DNA from: CBDFHB01 sp965250115
Lineage (GTDB): Bacteria > Acidobacteriota > Vicinamibacteria > Marinacidobacterales > SMYC01
Direction: 5' to 3'
Length of the DNA: 64,000 nucleotides
Assembly (NCBI GenBank): GCA_965250115.1
Contig: CBDFNJ010000002.1
Location: 3,844,001-3,908,000, forward strand
The position numbers were made by a program, and so were the translations under genes. This document shows, piece by piece, positions 35,195 to 45,900 of the stretch; position 1 is the first letter of the stretch, and each line of letters opens with the position of its first letter. The notes under the pieces are model-generated. The model saw only the letters and a program-made list of their open reading frames with translations, searched no databases and had not been told where the DNA came from.

Positions 35195-35482
35195 CTATCT
35201 GGCGACCTTGGACGCCTTGTCCGTTTTGGTCGTGTGACCACGGAAGGTACGCGTCGGGGAGAACTCGCCCAACTTGTGGCCCACCATGTTCTCGGTCACG
35301 TAAACCGGAATGAACTTCTTGCCGTTGTGAACGGCGACCGTATGACCCACCATCTCAGGAACGACGGTCGAACGCCGCGACCAGGTCTTGAGGACCTTCT
35401 TGTCGCCGCCATCGTTCATGATGTCGATCTTGTGCATCAAGCTGTTGTCGACGAACGGCCCCTTCTTCAGCGATCTGGCCAT
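35195..35482 (-). CDS. rpsS: 30S ribosomal protein S19
   Basis: This 95-residue head protein reads MARSLKKGPFVDNSLMHKI, then TWSRRSTVVPEMVGHTVAVH and LGEFSPTRTFRGH, all signature blocks. It forms a complex with S13 near the A site. It starts five bases after the rplB stop. Confidence 0.98.
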   Translation of the reverse strand: MARSLKKGPFVDNSLMHKIDIMNDGGDKKVLKTWSRRSTVVPEMVGHTVAVHNGKKFIPVYVTENMVGHKLGEFSPTRTFRGHTTKTDKASKVAR

Positions 35483-35487
35483 ACTGT

Positions 35488-36321
35488 CTAACCCCTCTTC
35501 TTACCACGGCCGCGCACGATGAACTTGTCGGTGCGCTTGTTGTTCCGCGTCTTGTAGCCTTTTGTGGGCACGCCCCATGGTGTGACGGGGTGACGCCCGC
35601 CAGAAGTCTTGCCCTCGCCGCCACCGTGCGGATGATCGACGGGATTCATCGTTACGCCGCGGTTGTGCGGCCTGCGTCCGAGCCAACGCTTTCGCCCCGC
35701 TTTTCCGAGGCTAACGTTCTCGTGCTCTACGTTGCCGACCTGGCCGACGGTGGCGCGACACAGTTTGTGGACGACGCGAACCTCTCCGGAGGGCAGCTTG
35801 AGCTGGGCGTACTTTCCGTCTTTGGCCACGACCTGAGCACCGGCGCCCGCGCTTCGCGCCATCTGGCCGCCCTTGCCGGGCTTGAGCTCGATATTGTGTA
35901 CCATCGTGCCCAAGGGCATCCGCGCGAGGGGAAGGCAATTCCCCGGCAAGATGTCCGCGGTTTCGCTGCTGACCACGGAGTCTCCGACTTTCAGGCCGAC
36001 GGGATGAATAATGTAGGCTTTCTCTCCATCCGCATAGTGAATCCGAGCAACCCGCGCGGAGCGGTTCGGGTCGTATTCGATCGAAGCCACTTTCGCCGGA
36101 ACATCAGTCTTCTTCCGTTTGAAGTCGATGACGCGATAGCGCTGCTTGTGTCCGCCACCGCGGAAACGAACGGTGATACGTCCCCCCGAATTGCGTCCAC
36201 CGCTGCCGCTCTTGGCCTCGGTTAGAGCCTTGAATGGCTTCTTCTCCGTGAGCTCTTCGAAGCTCTGTACCGTATAGAAGCGACGTCCAGGCGACGTGGG
36301 GCTGAATTTCTTGATCGCCAT
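35488..36321 (-). CDS. rplB: 50S ribosomal protein L2
   Basis: The 277-residue protein carries the SH3/OB RNA-binding core and the highly conserved VDHPHGGGEGKTSGGRHP near the C-terminus, which holds the His important for peptidyl-transferase activity. It is the largest and one of the most conserved proteins of the subunit. It is located after rplW in the S10 operon. Confidence 0.98.
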   Translation of the reverse strand: MAIKKFSPTSPGRRFYTVQSFEELTEKKPFKALTEAKSGSGGRNSGGRITVRFRGGGHKQRYRVIDFKRKKTDVPAKVASIEYDPNRSARVARIHYADGEKAYIIHPVGLKVGDSVVSSETADILPGNCLPLARMPLGTMVHNIELKPGKGGQMARSAGAGAQVVAKDGKYAQLKLPSGEVRVVHKLCRATVGQVGNVEHENVSLGKAGRKRWLGRRPHNRGVTMNPVDHPHGGGEGKTSGGRHPVTPWGVPTKGYKTRNNKRTDKFIVRGRGKKRG

Positions 36322-36327
36322 CGTTTA

Positions 36328-36618
36328 TCAGACTCCCTCGAAGAACTCGATCATCTTCTCGCCGGCGCGCAGCGTCACGAAGGCTTTCTTCCAGTCCGGT
36401 CTCTTGCCTTCGAAACGGCCATAGCGCTTGAGCTTACCGTTCATCTTCGTCGTGCACACTCCGGAGACCTTCACGCCGAAGAGCTTCTCCACGGCGTTTC
36501 TAATCTCGGTCTTGTTCGCACCGACCGCCACGCGGAAAACGAGCGTCCGGTGGTGGTCTTTCAAGAGCGTCGCCTTTTCGGTAATGAGGGGCCCTCGAAT
36601 AACGTCGTGTTGATTCAT
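36328..36618 (-). CDS. rplW: 50S ribosomal protein L23
   Basis: The 96-residue protein (VIRGPLITEKATLLKDHH; ANKTEIRNAVEKLFGVKVSG) is at the tunnel exit and is the docking site for trigger factor and SRP. It overlaps rplD by an ATGA junction. Confidence 0.97.
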   Translation of the reverse strand: MNQHDVIRGPLITEKATLLKDHHRTLVFRVAVGANKTEIRNAVEKLFGVKVSGVCTTKMNGKLKRYGRFEGKRPDWKKAFVTLRAGEKMIEFFEGV

Positions 36619-37244
36619 CGCTGAAGCCTCTCTTCCAAATTGAGCGCAGCCTCTTCCGAAATGATGAGATTTTGCGCCGCCAGGACGTCATAGGCGTGGA
36701 CGGCCCCCGCCGATCGGACGCTTACCTTCTGGAGGTTGCGGGCCGAAAGGTACAGGCCTTCCGACGGCTTCAGTTCCACGAGGAGCACGCGGCCCGAGCC
36801 GACGCCGAGCTGCTCGAGCTTTTGCTTGAGGGTCTTGGTGCTAGGGGCCTCCCATGCGAGCGACGGCACGACCGTCACCGCATCCTCCTTGACCCGAAGG
36901 GACAGTGCGGAACGGAGTGCACCCCGCTGGACCTTACCATTGAGCTTGAACCCGTAGTCGCGTGGTTGAGGGCCGAATACCGTTCCACCCTTTCTCCAGA
37001 GCGGGTTTCGGCTCGATCCCACGCGAGCGCGCCCGGTGCCTTTCTGACGCCAGGGCTTGGCGCCACCACCGCGCACGAGCGCGCGGTTCTTGGTCGCGTG
37101 GGTCCCGCGATGGGACCTCGCCCGGTAGTGTTTCACCGCCTCATAGAGCAGATGACGATTGGGAGTCACGCCGAAGACGGCGTCGCTCAGCGACTTTTCA
37201 CCGCGGGCACCCCCCCCCACATCCACCAGGGGAACACTAGGCAT
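36615..37244 (-). CDS. rplD: 50S ribosomal protein L4
   Basis: ATG 37244 gives a 209-residue protein (MPSVPLVDVGGGARGEKSLS) of normal size and overlaps the rplC end by eight bases. The extended tunnel loop is intact (KNRALVRGGGAKPWRQKGTG, RARVGSSRNPLWRKGGTVFG). In enteric bacteria L4 also represses the S10 operon; nothing here demonstrates that. Confidence 0.97.
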   Translation of the reverse strand: MPSVPLVDVGGGARGEKSLSDAVFGVTPNRHLLYEAVKHYRARSHRGTHATKNRALVRGGGAKPWRQKGTGRARVGSSRNPLWRKGGTVFGPQPRDYGFKLNGKVQRGALRSALSLRVKEDAVTVVPSLAWEAPSTKTLKQKLEQLGVGSGRVLLVELKPSEGLYLSARNLQKVSVRSAGAVHAYDVLAAQNLIISEEAALNLEERLQR

Positions 37245-37902
37245 CGCCGCTCTTCTCCTTGGCCGTGCCGGCCGTGGCCGCAACCGAGGCGGCCTTCACG
37301 ATCTCGACGTAGCCACCGTTCGCTCCGGGAACTGCGCCTTTGATGAGAATCAAGTCTTCTTCCTCGATGACGTCAACAACCTCGAGGTTCCTTGTGGTGA
37401 TTTTCTTGTCACCCATTTGACCCGGCGAGCGCATGCCGGGTAGCACGCGGGAAGGGTAGGCCGACTGGCCGATCGAACCCGGCCCGCGATGATGCATCGA
37501 GCCGTGCGACGCCTTGCCACCGCCGAAGCCATGACGTTTCATCACGCCAGCGAAACCCTTGCCTTTGCTGACGCCCGTCACATTCACCGTATCGGAAGCG
37601 TGAAAGATCGAGACTTTGATGGACTCTCCGACCTTCATTTCGGCTTCAGGCTCGACCTCGAACTCCCGCAGCACGCGACAGGGCGCTACGCCAGCTTTCC
37701 GGAAGTGACCTTCCATCGGACGATTCGCCTTTCCTCCGGCTTCGACGAGCCCGATCTGGACCGCGCGATATCCGTCACGATCTTCCGTCTTCAGTTGGAC
37801 GACGACGCAGGGGCCCGCCTTGAGGACGGTCAGTGGAACGACGGTGCCGTCGTCCGTGAAACGCTGGGTCATTCCGATTTTCCTGCCGATGATCGCGGTC
37901 AT
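37237..37902 (-). CDS. rplC: 50S ribosomal protein L3
   Basis: ATG 37902, overlapping the rpsJ stop by four bases, starts a 221-residue product (MTAIIGRKIGMTQRF). Signature blocks are GVSKGKGFAGVMKRHGFGGG and HHRGPGSIGQSAYPSRVLPG, the latter including the Gln that PrmB methylates in other bacteria. The C-terminal 20 residues are an Ala/Lys-rich extension. Confidence 0.97.
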   Translation of the reverse strand: MTAIIGRKIGMTQRFTDDGTVVPLTVLKAGPCVVVQLKTEDRDGYRAVQIGLVEAGGKANRPMEGHFRKAGVAPCRVLREFEVEPEAEMKVGESIKVSIFHASDTVNVTGVSKGKGFAGVMKRHGFGGGKASHGSMHHRGPGSIGQSAYPSRVLPGMRSPGQMGDKKITTRNLEVVDVIEEEDLILIKGAVPGANGGYVEIVKAASVAATAGTAKEKSGDA

Positions 37903-38228
37903 TTCGAATGCTCTTTGCCAAAGGCTTTGATCTCGACGTCCACGCCGGCTGGCAGGTCCAGCCGCATCAGCGCATCCACCGTCTGAGGCGTCGGCTCGAA
38001 AATGTCCAAGAGCCGTTTGTGCGTACGGATCTCGAACTGTTCTCTGGATTTCTTGTCGACGTGGGGCGAGCGCAGGACCGTCCACTTGTTCTTCACCGTT
38101 GGGAGGGGGATTGGCCCCGCAATGCGGGCACCGGTCCGCTTCGCCGTCTCCACGATCTCGTGGGTCGACTGGTCAAGAATCCGATAGTCGTAGGCTTTGA
38201 GCCGGATTCGGATTTTCTCGCTTATCAC
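37899..38228 (-). CDS. rpsJ: 30S ribosomal protein S10 (NusE)
   Basis: The 109-residue protein (IRIRLKAYDYRILDQSTHEI; GPIPLPTVKNKWTVLRSPHV; THKRLLDIFEP) is the head protein that also joins transcription antitermination complexes with NusB and NusG. It opens the S10 gene set, 51 bp after tuf, so tuf and S10 genes may be cotranscribed. Confidence 0.98.
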   Translation of the reverse strand: MISEKIRIRLKAYDYRILDQSTHEIVETAKRTGARIAGPIPLPTVKNKWTVLRSPHVDKKSREQFEIRTHKRLLDIFEPTPQTVDALMRLDLPAGVDVEIKAFGKEHSK

Positions 38229-38279
38229 TTTCTCTTCCCTCTTTTAGTCCGCCCTAGCCTCGCGAAGGCAGAGGCTCCT

Positions 38280-39464
<1,185 letters not shown>

Positions 39465-39500
39465 GAGACTTCCTACTCCTAGTTTCTCGGTGACTGCACA

Positions 39501-41579
39501 CTACCGACCCGTCACCTTCGCAACAACCTCTTCGCCCACGCTCTTGGGGGCTTGCTCGTACTGATGAAAGTGCATCGTATACGTGGCGCGTCCTTGAGTG
39601 GCGGATCGAAGGTCGGTTGCGTAGCCGAACATCTCCGCCAAAGGCACCAGCGCCGTAATAACCTGAACGTTGCCTCTCGCAGCCATTCCCTGGATGCGGC
39701 CGCGCCGCGAGTTCAGATCTCCCATGACGTCTCCCATGTAGTCTTCGGGAACGACCACTTCGACATGCATGACCGGCTCGAGCAGCACCGGGTCGGCACT
39801 GCGCACGGCACTCTTGAAGGCCATCGAGCCAGCGATCTTGAAGGCCATCTCGGAGCTGTCCACGGTGTGAAACGATCCGTCGTATAGGGTGACCGAAACG
39901 TCCACCATCGGGTAGCTCGCGAGCGGTCCCTGCTCCATCGCTTCCTTGACCCCGTTGTGTATCGCCGGAACGAACTCTTTCGGAATCGCGCCGCCGTGGA
40001 TTTTGTTGACGAACTCGAACTTGACGCCAGGCTTCGGCTCGACCTGGATCCATACGTGACCGAACTGCCCCCGGCCACCGCTCTGTCGGATGTAACGCCC
40101 CTCGGCCTTGGCGGTCGCGCGAATCGTCTCCTTGTAGGCCACCTGAGGCTTTCCCACGCCGGCCGCCACGTTGAACTCGCGCAGGAGACGATCGACGACT
40201 ATCTCGAGATGGAGCTCGCCCATACCGCTTATGATGGTCTGGGCCGTGTCAGGATCCGTGAAGACTTTGAAGGTCGGGTCTTCCTGAGTGAGCTTCGAAA
40301 GTGCAACACCCAGCTTCTCCTGGTCCGCTTTTGTCTTGGGCTCGATAACGACGGAAATCACCGGCTCGGGGAAATCCATTGACTCGAGGACAACGGGATG
40401 ATCCGCGTCGCAAATGGTGTCGCCAGTCTGTACGTTGCGGAGGCCGACTGCGGCGGCGATGTCACCAGAGTAGACGGCCTTGATGTCCTCCCGCTTGTTG
40501 GCGTGCATCTTCAGGAGGCGGCCGATGCGATAGGTCTTGCCCGTACCAGAGTTGAGAACGTGGGATCCGGATTCGAGGTAGCCGGAGTAGACGCGAAAGA
40601 AAGCGAGCTGTCCGACGTAGGGATCCGTCATGATCTTGAAGATCAGGGCCGAGAACGGTGCATTGTCATCGGAGGGCCGCCCGATCGGCTCCTCGGAATC
40701 GACGGAGGTCCCGACGATCGGAGGAACGTCTGTCGGTGAGGGTAGAAAGTCCACGACCGCATCGAGCAGAGGTTGAACCCCCTTGTTCTTGAACGACGAG
40801 CCGCAGAGCACGGGGACAAGCTTGAGCCCGATGGCCCCCTTCCGCAGACCAGCCAGGATCTCGTCCTCGGAGACACCTTCGCCCTCGAGATATTTCGCCA
40901 TCAGCGCGTCGTCCGCCTCGCAGGCGGCCTCGATGAGCTTCTCGCGCGCTTGCTTGGCGTCCGCCGCGAGCTCACTGGGAATCTCCGTCAACTCGTATTC
41001 CGCACCGAGCGTCTCGTCCTTGTAGACAACGGCCCTGTTTCGAACGAGATCGACCACCCCTACGAATTTCTCCTCGGCGCCAATCGGAATTTGAATCGGG
41101 ACCGGATTCGAACCGAGTCGCTCGCGGATCATGGACACCGCTCGAGGAAAATCAGCACCGGCGCGATCCATCTTGTTCACCAAAGCAATGCGGGGAACTC
41201 CGTACTTGTCGGCTTGCCGCCACACCGTCTCCGACTGGGGCTCGACCCCTCCCACCGCACAGAAGACGGCGACCGCGCCGTCCAAAACTCGGAGGGAGCG
41301 CTCCACTTCGGCGGTGAAATCCACGTGTCCCGGCGTGTCGATAATATTGATGCGGTAATCCTTCCAGAAGCACGTGGTCGCCGCCGACGTAATGGTAATG
41401 CCGCGCTCTTGCTCCTGCTTCATCCAATCCATGGTGGCAGTACCCTCGTGAACCTCGCCCAGCTTGTAGGTGATGCCGGTGTAATAGAGGATGCGCTCCG
41501 TCGTCGTCGTCTTACCGGCATCGATGTGGGCCATGATGCCGATATTGCGCGTCCTCGAAAGAGGTACCTTGCGGGCCAT
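39501..41579 (-). CDS. fusA: Elongation factor G, canonical
   Basis: The 692-residue translocase has P-loop AHIDAGKTT, switch I with RGITITSAATT, DTPGHVDF and NKMDRAGAD, then domains II-V, including the domain IV tip region SGGRGQFGHVWIQVEP and the domain V block MHVEVVVPEDYMGDVMGDLN. It differs from the EF-G2 at 20836-22908 in having all canonical GTPase motifs. It lies between rpsG (159-bp gap) and tuf. Confidence 0.98.
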   Translation of the reverse strand: MARKVPLSRTRNIGIMAHIDAGKTTTTERILYYTGITYKLGEVHEGTATMDWMKQEQERGITITSAATTCFWKDYRINIIDTPGHVDFTAEVERSLRVLDGAVAVFCAVGGVEPQSETVWRQADKYGVPRIALVNKMDRAGADFPRAVSMIRERLGSNPVPIQIPIGAEEKFVGVVDLVRNRAVVYKDETLGAEYELTEIPSELAADAKQAREKLIEAACEADDALMAKYLEGEGVSEDEILAGLRKGAIGLKLVPVLCGSSFKNKGVQPLLDAVVDFLPSPTDVPPIVGTSVDSEEPIGRPSDDNAPFSALIFKIMTDPYVGQLAFFRVYSGYLESGSHVLNSGTGKTYRIGRLLKMHANKREDIKAVYSGDIAAAVGLRNVQTGDTICDADHPVVLESMDFPEPVISVVIEPKTKADQEKLGVALSKLTQEDPTFKVFTDPDTAQTIISGMGELHLEIVVDRLLREFNVAAGVGKPQVAYKETIRATAKAEGRYIRQSGGRGQFGHVWIQVEPKPGVKFEFVNKIHGGAIPKEFVPAIHNGVKEAMEQGPLASYPMVDVSVTLYDGSFHTVDSSEMAFKIAGSMAFKSAVRSADPVLLEPVMHVEVVVPEDYMGDVMGDLNSRRGRIQGMAARGNVQVITALVPLAEMFGYATDLRSATQGRATYTMHFHQYEQAPKSVGEEVVAKVTGR

Positions 41580-41738
41580 GGTGTCGTTCTAAAATCAAAC
41601 GGAAATAAGCTCTTTCCTGTCGAAAGATTTTTTCGTTCCCTCGCCAAGGACTAGCGCCCTTGATACTAAGTAACGACATCCGGGCCGGGGAACCCAATAG
41701 CCTCGAATGCGATGCGCGAAAGCGCTAAAAGAAAAGCG

Positions 41739-42209
41739 TCACCAACGATAATGCGCGAAAGCCTTGTTGGCCTCCGCCATCCTATGCGTGTCCTCTCGCT
41801 TCTTCACCGCAACCCCCCGGTTCTGGGATGCGTCGAGGAGCTCGTTGGCGAGCTTTTCGACCATCGTCTTCTCCGGACGGGCACGGGCAAAATTGGCCAG
41901 CCACCTGAGCGCCAGAGCGGTCCTGCGCTCCGGACGCACTTCGATAGGCACCTGGTAGTTACTGCCTCCCACTCGGCGGCTCTTGACCTCCAACGTGGGC
42001 TTGACGTTATCGATCGCTTTCTTGAAGACCTTCAGAGGGTCATCCGACGTTCGCTCTTCGATCTTTTTGAGGGCTTGATATACGAGCCTCTCCGCAGTGG
42101 ACTTTTTTCCTTGCTTCATGATGACGGCGATGAAGCTCGTCACCAAACCGCTGTTGTAGAGCGGATCGGGAATCGGCAACCGCTTCTGTACTTCTCGTCG
42201 CCTTGGCAT
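41739..42209 (-). CDS. rpsG: 30S ribosomal protein S7
   Basis: The 156-residue protein (MPRRREVQKRLPIPDPLYNS; TLEVKSRRVGGSNYQVPIEV; MAEANKAFAHYRW) organises the 3' domain of 16S rRNA near the E site. It is 23 bp after rpsL. In enteric bacteria it represses the str operon. Confidence 0.98.
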   Translation of the reverse strand: MPRRREVQKRLPIPDPLYNSGLVTSFIAVIMKQGKKSTAERLVYQALKKIEERTSDDPLKVFKKAIDNVKPTLEVKSRRVGGSNYQVPIEVRPERRTALALRWLANFARARPEKTMVEKLANELLDASQNRGVAVKKREDTHRMAEANKAFAHYRW

Positions 42210-42232
42210 CTCTTCGCTCTAATCCGAACGTC

Positions 42233-42607
42233 CTACGACTTGGGTCGCTTCGTCCCGTACTTGGAGCGGCCGTTCTTCCGACCCTCCACTCCGACCGCAT
42301 CGAGCGAACCGCGCACGACGTGATAGCGAACACCGGGCAGATCCTTGACGCGGCCACCCCGGATGAGAACGATCGAGTGCTCCTGCAAGTTGTGGCCGAC
42401 GCCCGGGATGTAGGTCGTCACCTCTATGCCGTTAGTCAATCGGACTCGCGCCACTTTTCGAAGCGCCGAGTTTGGCTTCTTTGGTGTCGAAATGAAGACA
42501 CGGATGCACACGCCACGCCTCTGGGGACATCGCTGGAGCGCCGGGCTATCTGTTTTGGAGCCCGTTCGCTTTCGCCCCTTCCGAACCAGCTGACTAAAAG
42601 TTGGCAA
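42233..42607 (-). CDS. rpsL: 30S ribosomal protein S12, TTG start
   Basis: The 124-residue decoding-centre protein is read from TTG 42605-42607 (product MPTFSQLVRKGRK), with AGGA a few bases upstream; no ATG is available nearby. Lysines corresponding to the streptomycin-resistance sites are wild type (TPKKPNSALRK and GRVKDLPGVRYH), and the PNSALRK/GVGHNLQEHS blocks are intact. It opens the str operon behind a strong promoter at 42689-42717. Confidence 0.96.
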   Translation of the reverse strand: MPTFSQLVRKGRKRTGSKTDSPALQRCPQRRGVCIRVFISTPKKPNSALRKVARVRLTNGIEVTTYIPGVGHNLQEHSIVLIRGGRVKDLPGVRYHVVRGSLDAVGVEGRKNGRSKYGTKRPKS

Positions 42608-42941
42608 TTCCTAAATCACTCTCTGCTAAATACTTAACGCCGCAAAAGAAATCCCGAAACCTAAGACCGGCTTCGGGACAACCCGCCGAGTCTAACAACG
42701 ACAGCGCGAACTGTCAAGCTCTAAACCGCTGCAACGGCTCGTCCTTCTAGTGCTCACTCGCCTCTTCGGCTCGTTCGCTCCCCTCGCTCTTCGCTCGGGG
42801 AGGACGGCCGAATTATTCGCCCTTCGGGCTCACATCTCATTCCTTCGAAGGAGCCCGATGCGGACGATTCCCTCGGAACATGCCTTCGCTCGCGCTCCGG
42901 CATGACGCGATTCCTCTCGGCCGGCTCGCATCCGCTCGCTC
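42608..42941. other. Gene-free interval between rpoC and rpsL with stem-loops and the str promoter
   Basis: No coding frame of merit is present in these 334 bases. On the rpoC side are three possible stem-loops: CATGCC/GGCATG (42879-42904), the perfect palindrome TCCTTCGAAGGA (42841-42852) and CTCCCC/GGGGAG (42778-42802). None is followed by a T-run on the minus strand, so intrinsic termination is not proved; RNA processing or Rho-dependent ending is possible. On the rpsL side lie the promoter at 42689-42717 and a leader of about 75 bases. Confidence 0.6.
42689..42717 (-). promoter_or_regulatory. Strong sigma70-type promoter of the str operon
   Basis: On the minus strand TTGACA (42712-42717) is followed after exactly 17 bases by TAGACT (42689-42694). 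The -35 is a perfect consensus and the -10 matches four of six. The transcription start should fall near 42682, about 75 bases before rpsL. It separates the rpoBC unit from the str-S10-spc-alpha block. Confidence 0.75.
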
Positions 42942-45900
42942 CTAGACCGACTCGATGTCCTCCGCTGAGGTCTGCCCTTCCACGAGGTACTGCATTTCCA
43001 AATCGAGATCCTCTCCTGGAAGCTCCGGCTGACGCTCGAGGGGCTGGGCGTCCGCAATGACCACCTGGCGGTGGACCTCCAGGCCCGTTCCAGCTGGAAT
43101 GAGGCGACCCATGATCACGTTCTCCTTCAAACCGCGGAGATAGTCCACCCGTCCACTAATGCTCGCTTCGGTGAGAACTCGGGTCGTCTCCTGGAAGGAC
43201 GCCGCCGAGATGAAGCTGTCTGTCGATAGCGACGCCTTGGTGATGCCGAGCAGCAGGGGTCGGCCCGTAGCGGGACGCCAGCCAGCCGCGACGACCTTCT
43301 CATTGGCCTCGGTGAACTTGAATCGGTCGATGGTCTCGTCGATCAGAAGCTCGGTGTCTCCGACCGTTTCGACCTTCACCCAACGCATCATCTGCCGGAC
43401 AATGACCTCGATGTGCTTGTCGTTGATCAGAACACCCTGGAGTCGATAGACCTCCTGGATCTCGTTGACGAGATATTCTTGAAGGGCACCCTCACCGAGC
43501 ACATTCAAGATGTCGTGCGGGTTGATGGGCCCGTCCATCAATGGCTCACCGGCCTTGACCCGTTCACCCTCTTGGACGTTGATGTGGACGCCACGCGGAA
43601 CAGCATACTCGCGGGCCTCGGCGGTTTCCGAGACGACCGAGATCTTCCGCATACCCTTGGCGATGCCACCGTAGTTGATGACGCCGTCGACCTCCGTGAT
43701 GACCGCGGGGTCCTTTGGCTTCCGGGCCTCGAAGAGCTCGACGACTCGAGGCAGACCGCCCGTGATGTCTTTGGTCTTCGTCGTCTCTCGAGGAATCTTC
43801 GCGAGGACCGCGCCCGGTCGGACCTCGTCACCATCGGCCACCATCAAGTGGGCACCGGACGGAAGAAGGTAGCTCTTGACCTCCCTCCGTTTGGCATCCT
43901 TGATGATGATCGTCGGCTGACGTTTCTCGTCCGCCGATTCCACGATGACGGGCATGGAGAGACCTGTGACCTCGTCCACCTCCTCGTGCACGGTGACGCC
44001 TTGCACAACATCCTTGAAGTGCGCGGTCCCGCCCTCTTCTGTGAGGATGGAGAAGGTATAGGGGTCCCACTCGACGAAAGTCACGTTCTCCTCGATCCCC
44101 TGACCGTCTTTCACCTTGAGCCGAGCGCCGTAGACGACGGGATAACGCTCGCGCTCCCGACCCTTGTCGTCCAGGATAAGGATCTGCCCCGCCCGGTTCA
44201 TGACGACGAGGTCACCACCTCGATCCTTTACGGTGGAGAGGTTGACGAACTTGACCGTCCCTGTGTTCTTGGACTCGAGAGTCGACTGCTCCGCGACGCG
44301 GCTCGCGGTGCCACCGATGTGGAAAGTACGCATCGTGAGCTGCGTTCCGGGCTCTCCAATCGACTGGGCCGCGATGACGCCGACCGCCTCACCGTGATCG
44401 ACGAGTCGGCCGCTCGCGAGGTTGCGACCGTAGCACTGGGCGCAGACGCCGCGCAGGGACTCGCAGGTCAGAACCGAACGAATCTTGACGCGGTCGACGC
44501 CGGTGTTCTGGACGGAATTGGCGACGGCTTCGGTGATCTCCTCGTTGGGAGAGATGATGGTCTCACCAGTGAAGCTGTCCTTGATGGTCTCGAGGCTGAC
44601 CCGTCCCACGATGCGATCGCGGAGAGCTTCGATGACCTCGCCGGCTTCGATGATCGCCCCCACGTAGATCCCGCTGACGGTACCGCAGTCGTCCTCGGAG
44701 ATGATTACGTCCTGAGCGACATCGACGAGGCGCCGCGTGAGGTAGCCCGAATCCGCCGTCTTGAGAGCGGTATCGGCCAGACCCTTCCGCGCGCCGTGAG
44801 TCGAGATGAAGTACTGCAACACCGTAAGGCCTTCCCGGAAATTGCTCGTGATGGGCGTCTCGATGATCTCGCCCGACGGCTTCGCCATGAGGCCCCGCAT
44901 GCCGGCAAGCTGACGAATTTGCTGTTTGCTGCCTCGAGCTCCGGAATCCGCCATCATGTAGACCGGATTGAAAAGCGCGTTGTCTCGCTCTTGACGCTCC
45001 ATCTCTTCGAACATCTCTTGCGCGACCTTGTCGGTGACGTTCGACCAAATGGCAATGACCTTGTTGTAGCGCTCGCCTTTCGTGATCGCGCCCTCGCGGT
45101 ACTGATCGTCGACTTCCTTGACCTCGGAGAGCGCTCGATCGACGAGCTGGTTCTTCTCGCTCGGGATGACGAGATCTTCGATCCCGATGGAAACGCCACT
45201 CTTCGTCGCGTAGAGGAATCCCAGCTGTTTCAAGGAGTCCAGCATCTCGACCGTCATTTCGAGACCGTGGCGGAGATAACAGAAATTGACGAGGTTGCCG
45301 AGACCCTTCTTCTTGAAGAGCCCATTGATGAAGGGAATCTCAGGAGGCAAACTGTCGTTGAAGATCACACGACCCACGGTCGTCTCGACGATCTCGTTCT
45401 CGAACTCGACGAGCTCAGCGTGAACGACGTCCTGATGGTTGAAGGCTGTCGTGAGATCGATGAACTCGCCCGTGTACAAGAGCCGGATAGGAGACAGCAT
45501 CTCCAATGCTCCGGCTTCGAGCGCGAGCATGACGTCGTCCATCGACGCGAAAGCGCAACCCTCGCCCTTGGCGCCTTTCTTTTCTTTCGTCAAGTAGTAG
45601 CATCCGAGCACCATGTCCTGAGTTGGAATGGCGAGAGGCTGTCCATTGGCGGGCGAAAGAATATTGCGCGAGGCCAGCATGAGCATCGATGCCTCGATCT
45701 GGGATTCCGGCGATAGCGGAATATGGACCGCCATCTGATCACCGTCGAAGTCCGCATTGAATGCGGTACAAACGAGGGGGTGGATCCGGATCGCCTTGCC
45801 CTCCACGAGAACCGGCTCGAAGGCCTGAATCCCCAACCGGTGCAGGGTGGGGGCTCTATTCAGGAGCACTGGATGCTCTCGAATGACCTCTTCGAGAAAG

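Noticed and set aside
43413..45716. A 767-codon open frame on the plus strand opposite rpoC
   Set aside because: It is an antisense shadow of a GC-rich gene: Asp/Leu/Arg-rich, no domain, no Shine-Dalgarno, and rpoC is unmistakable on the other strand.
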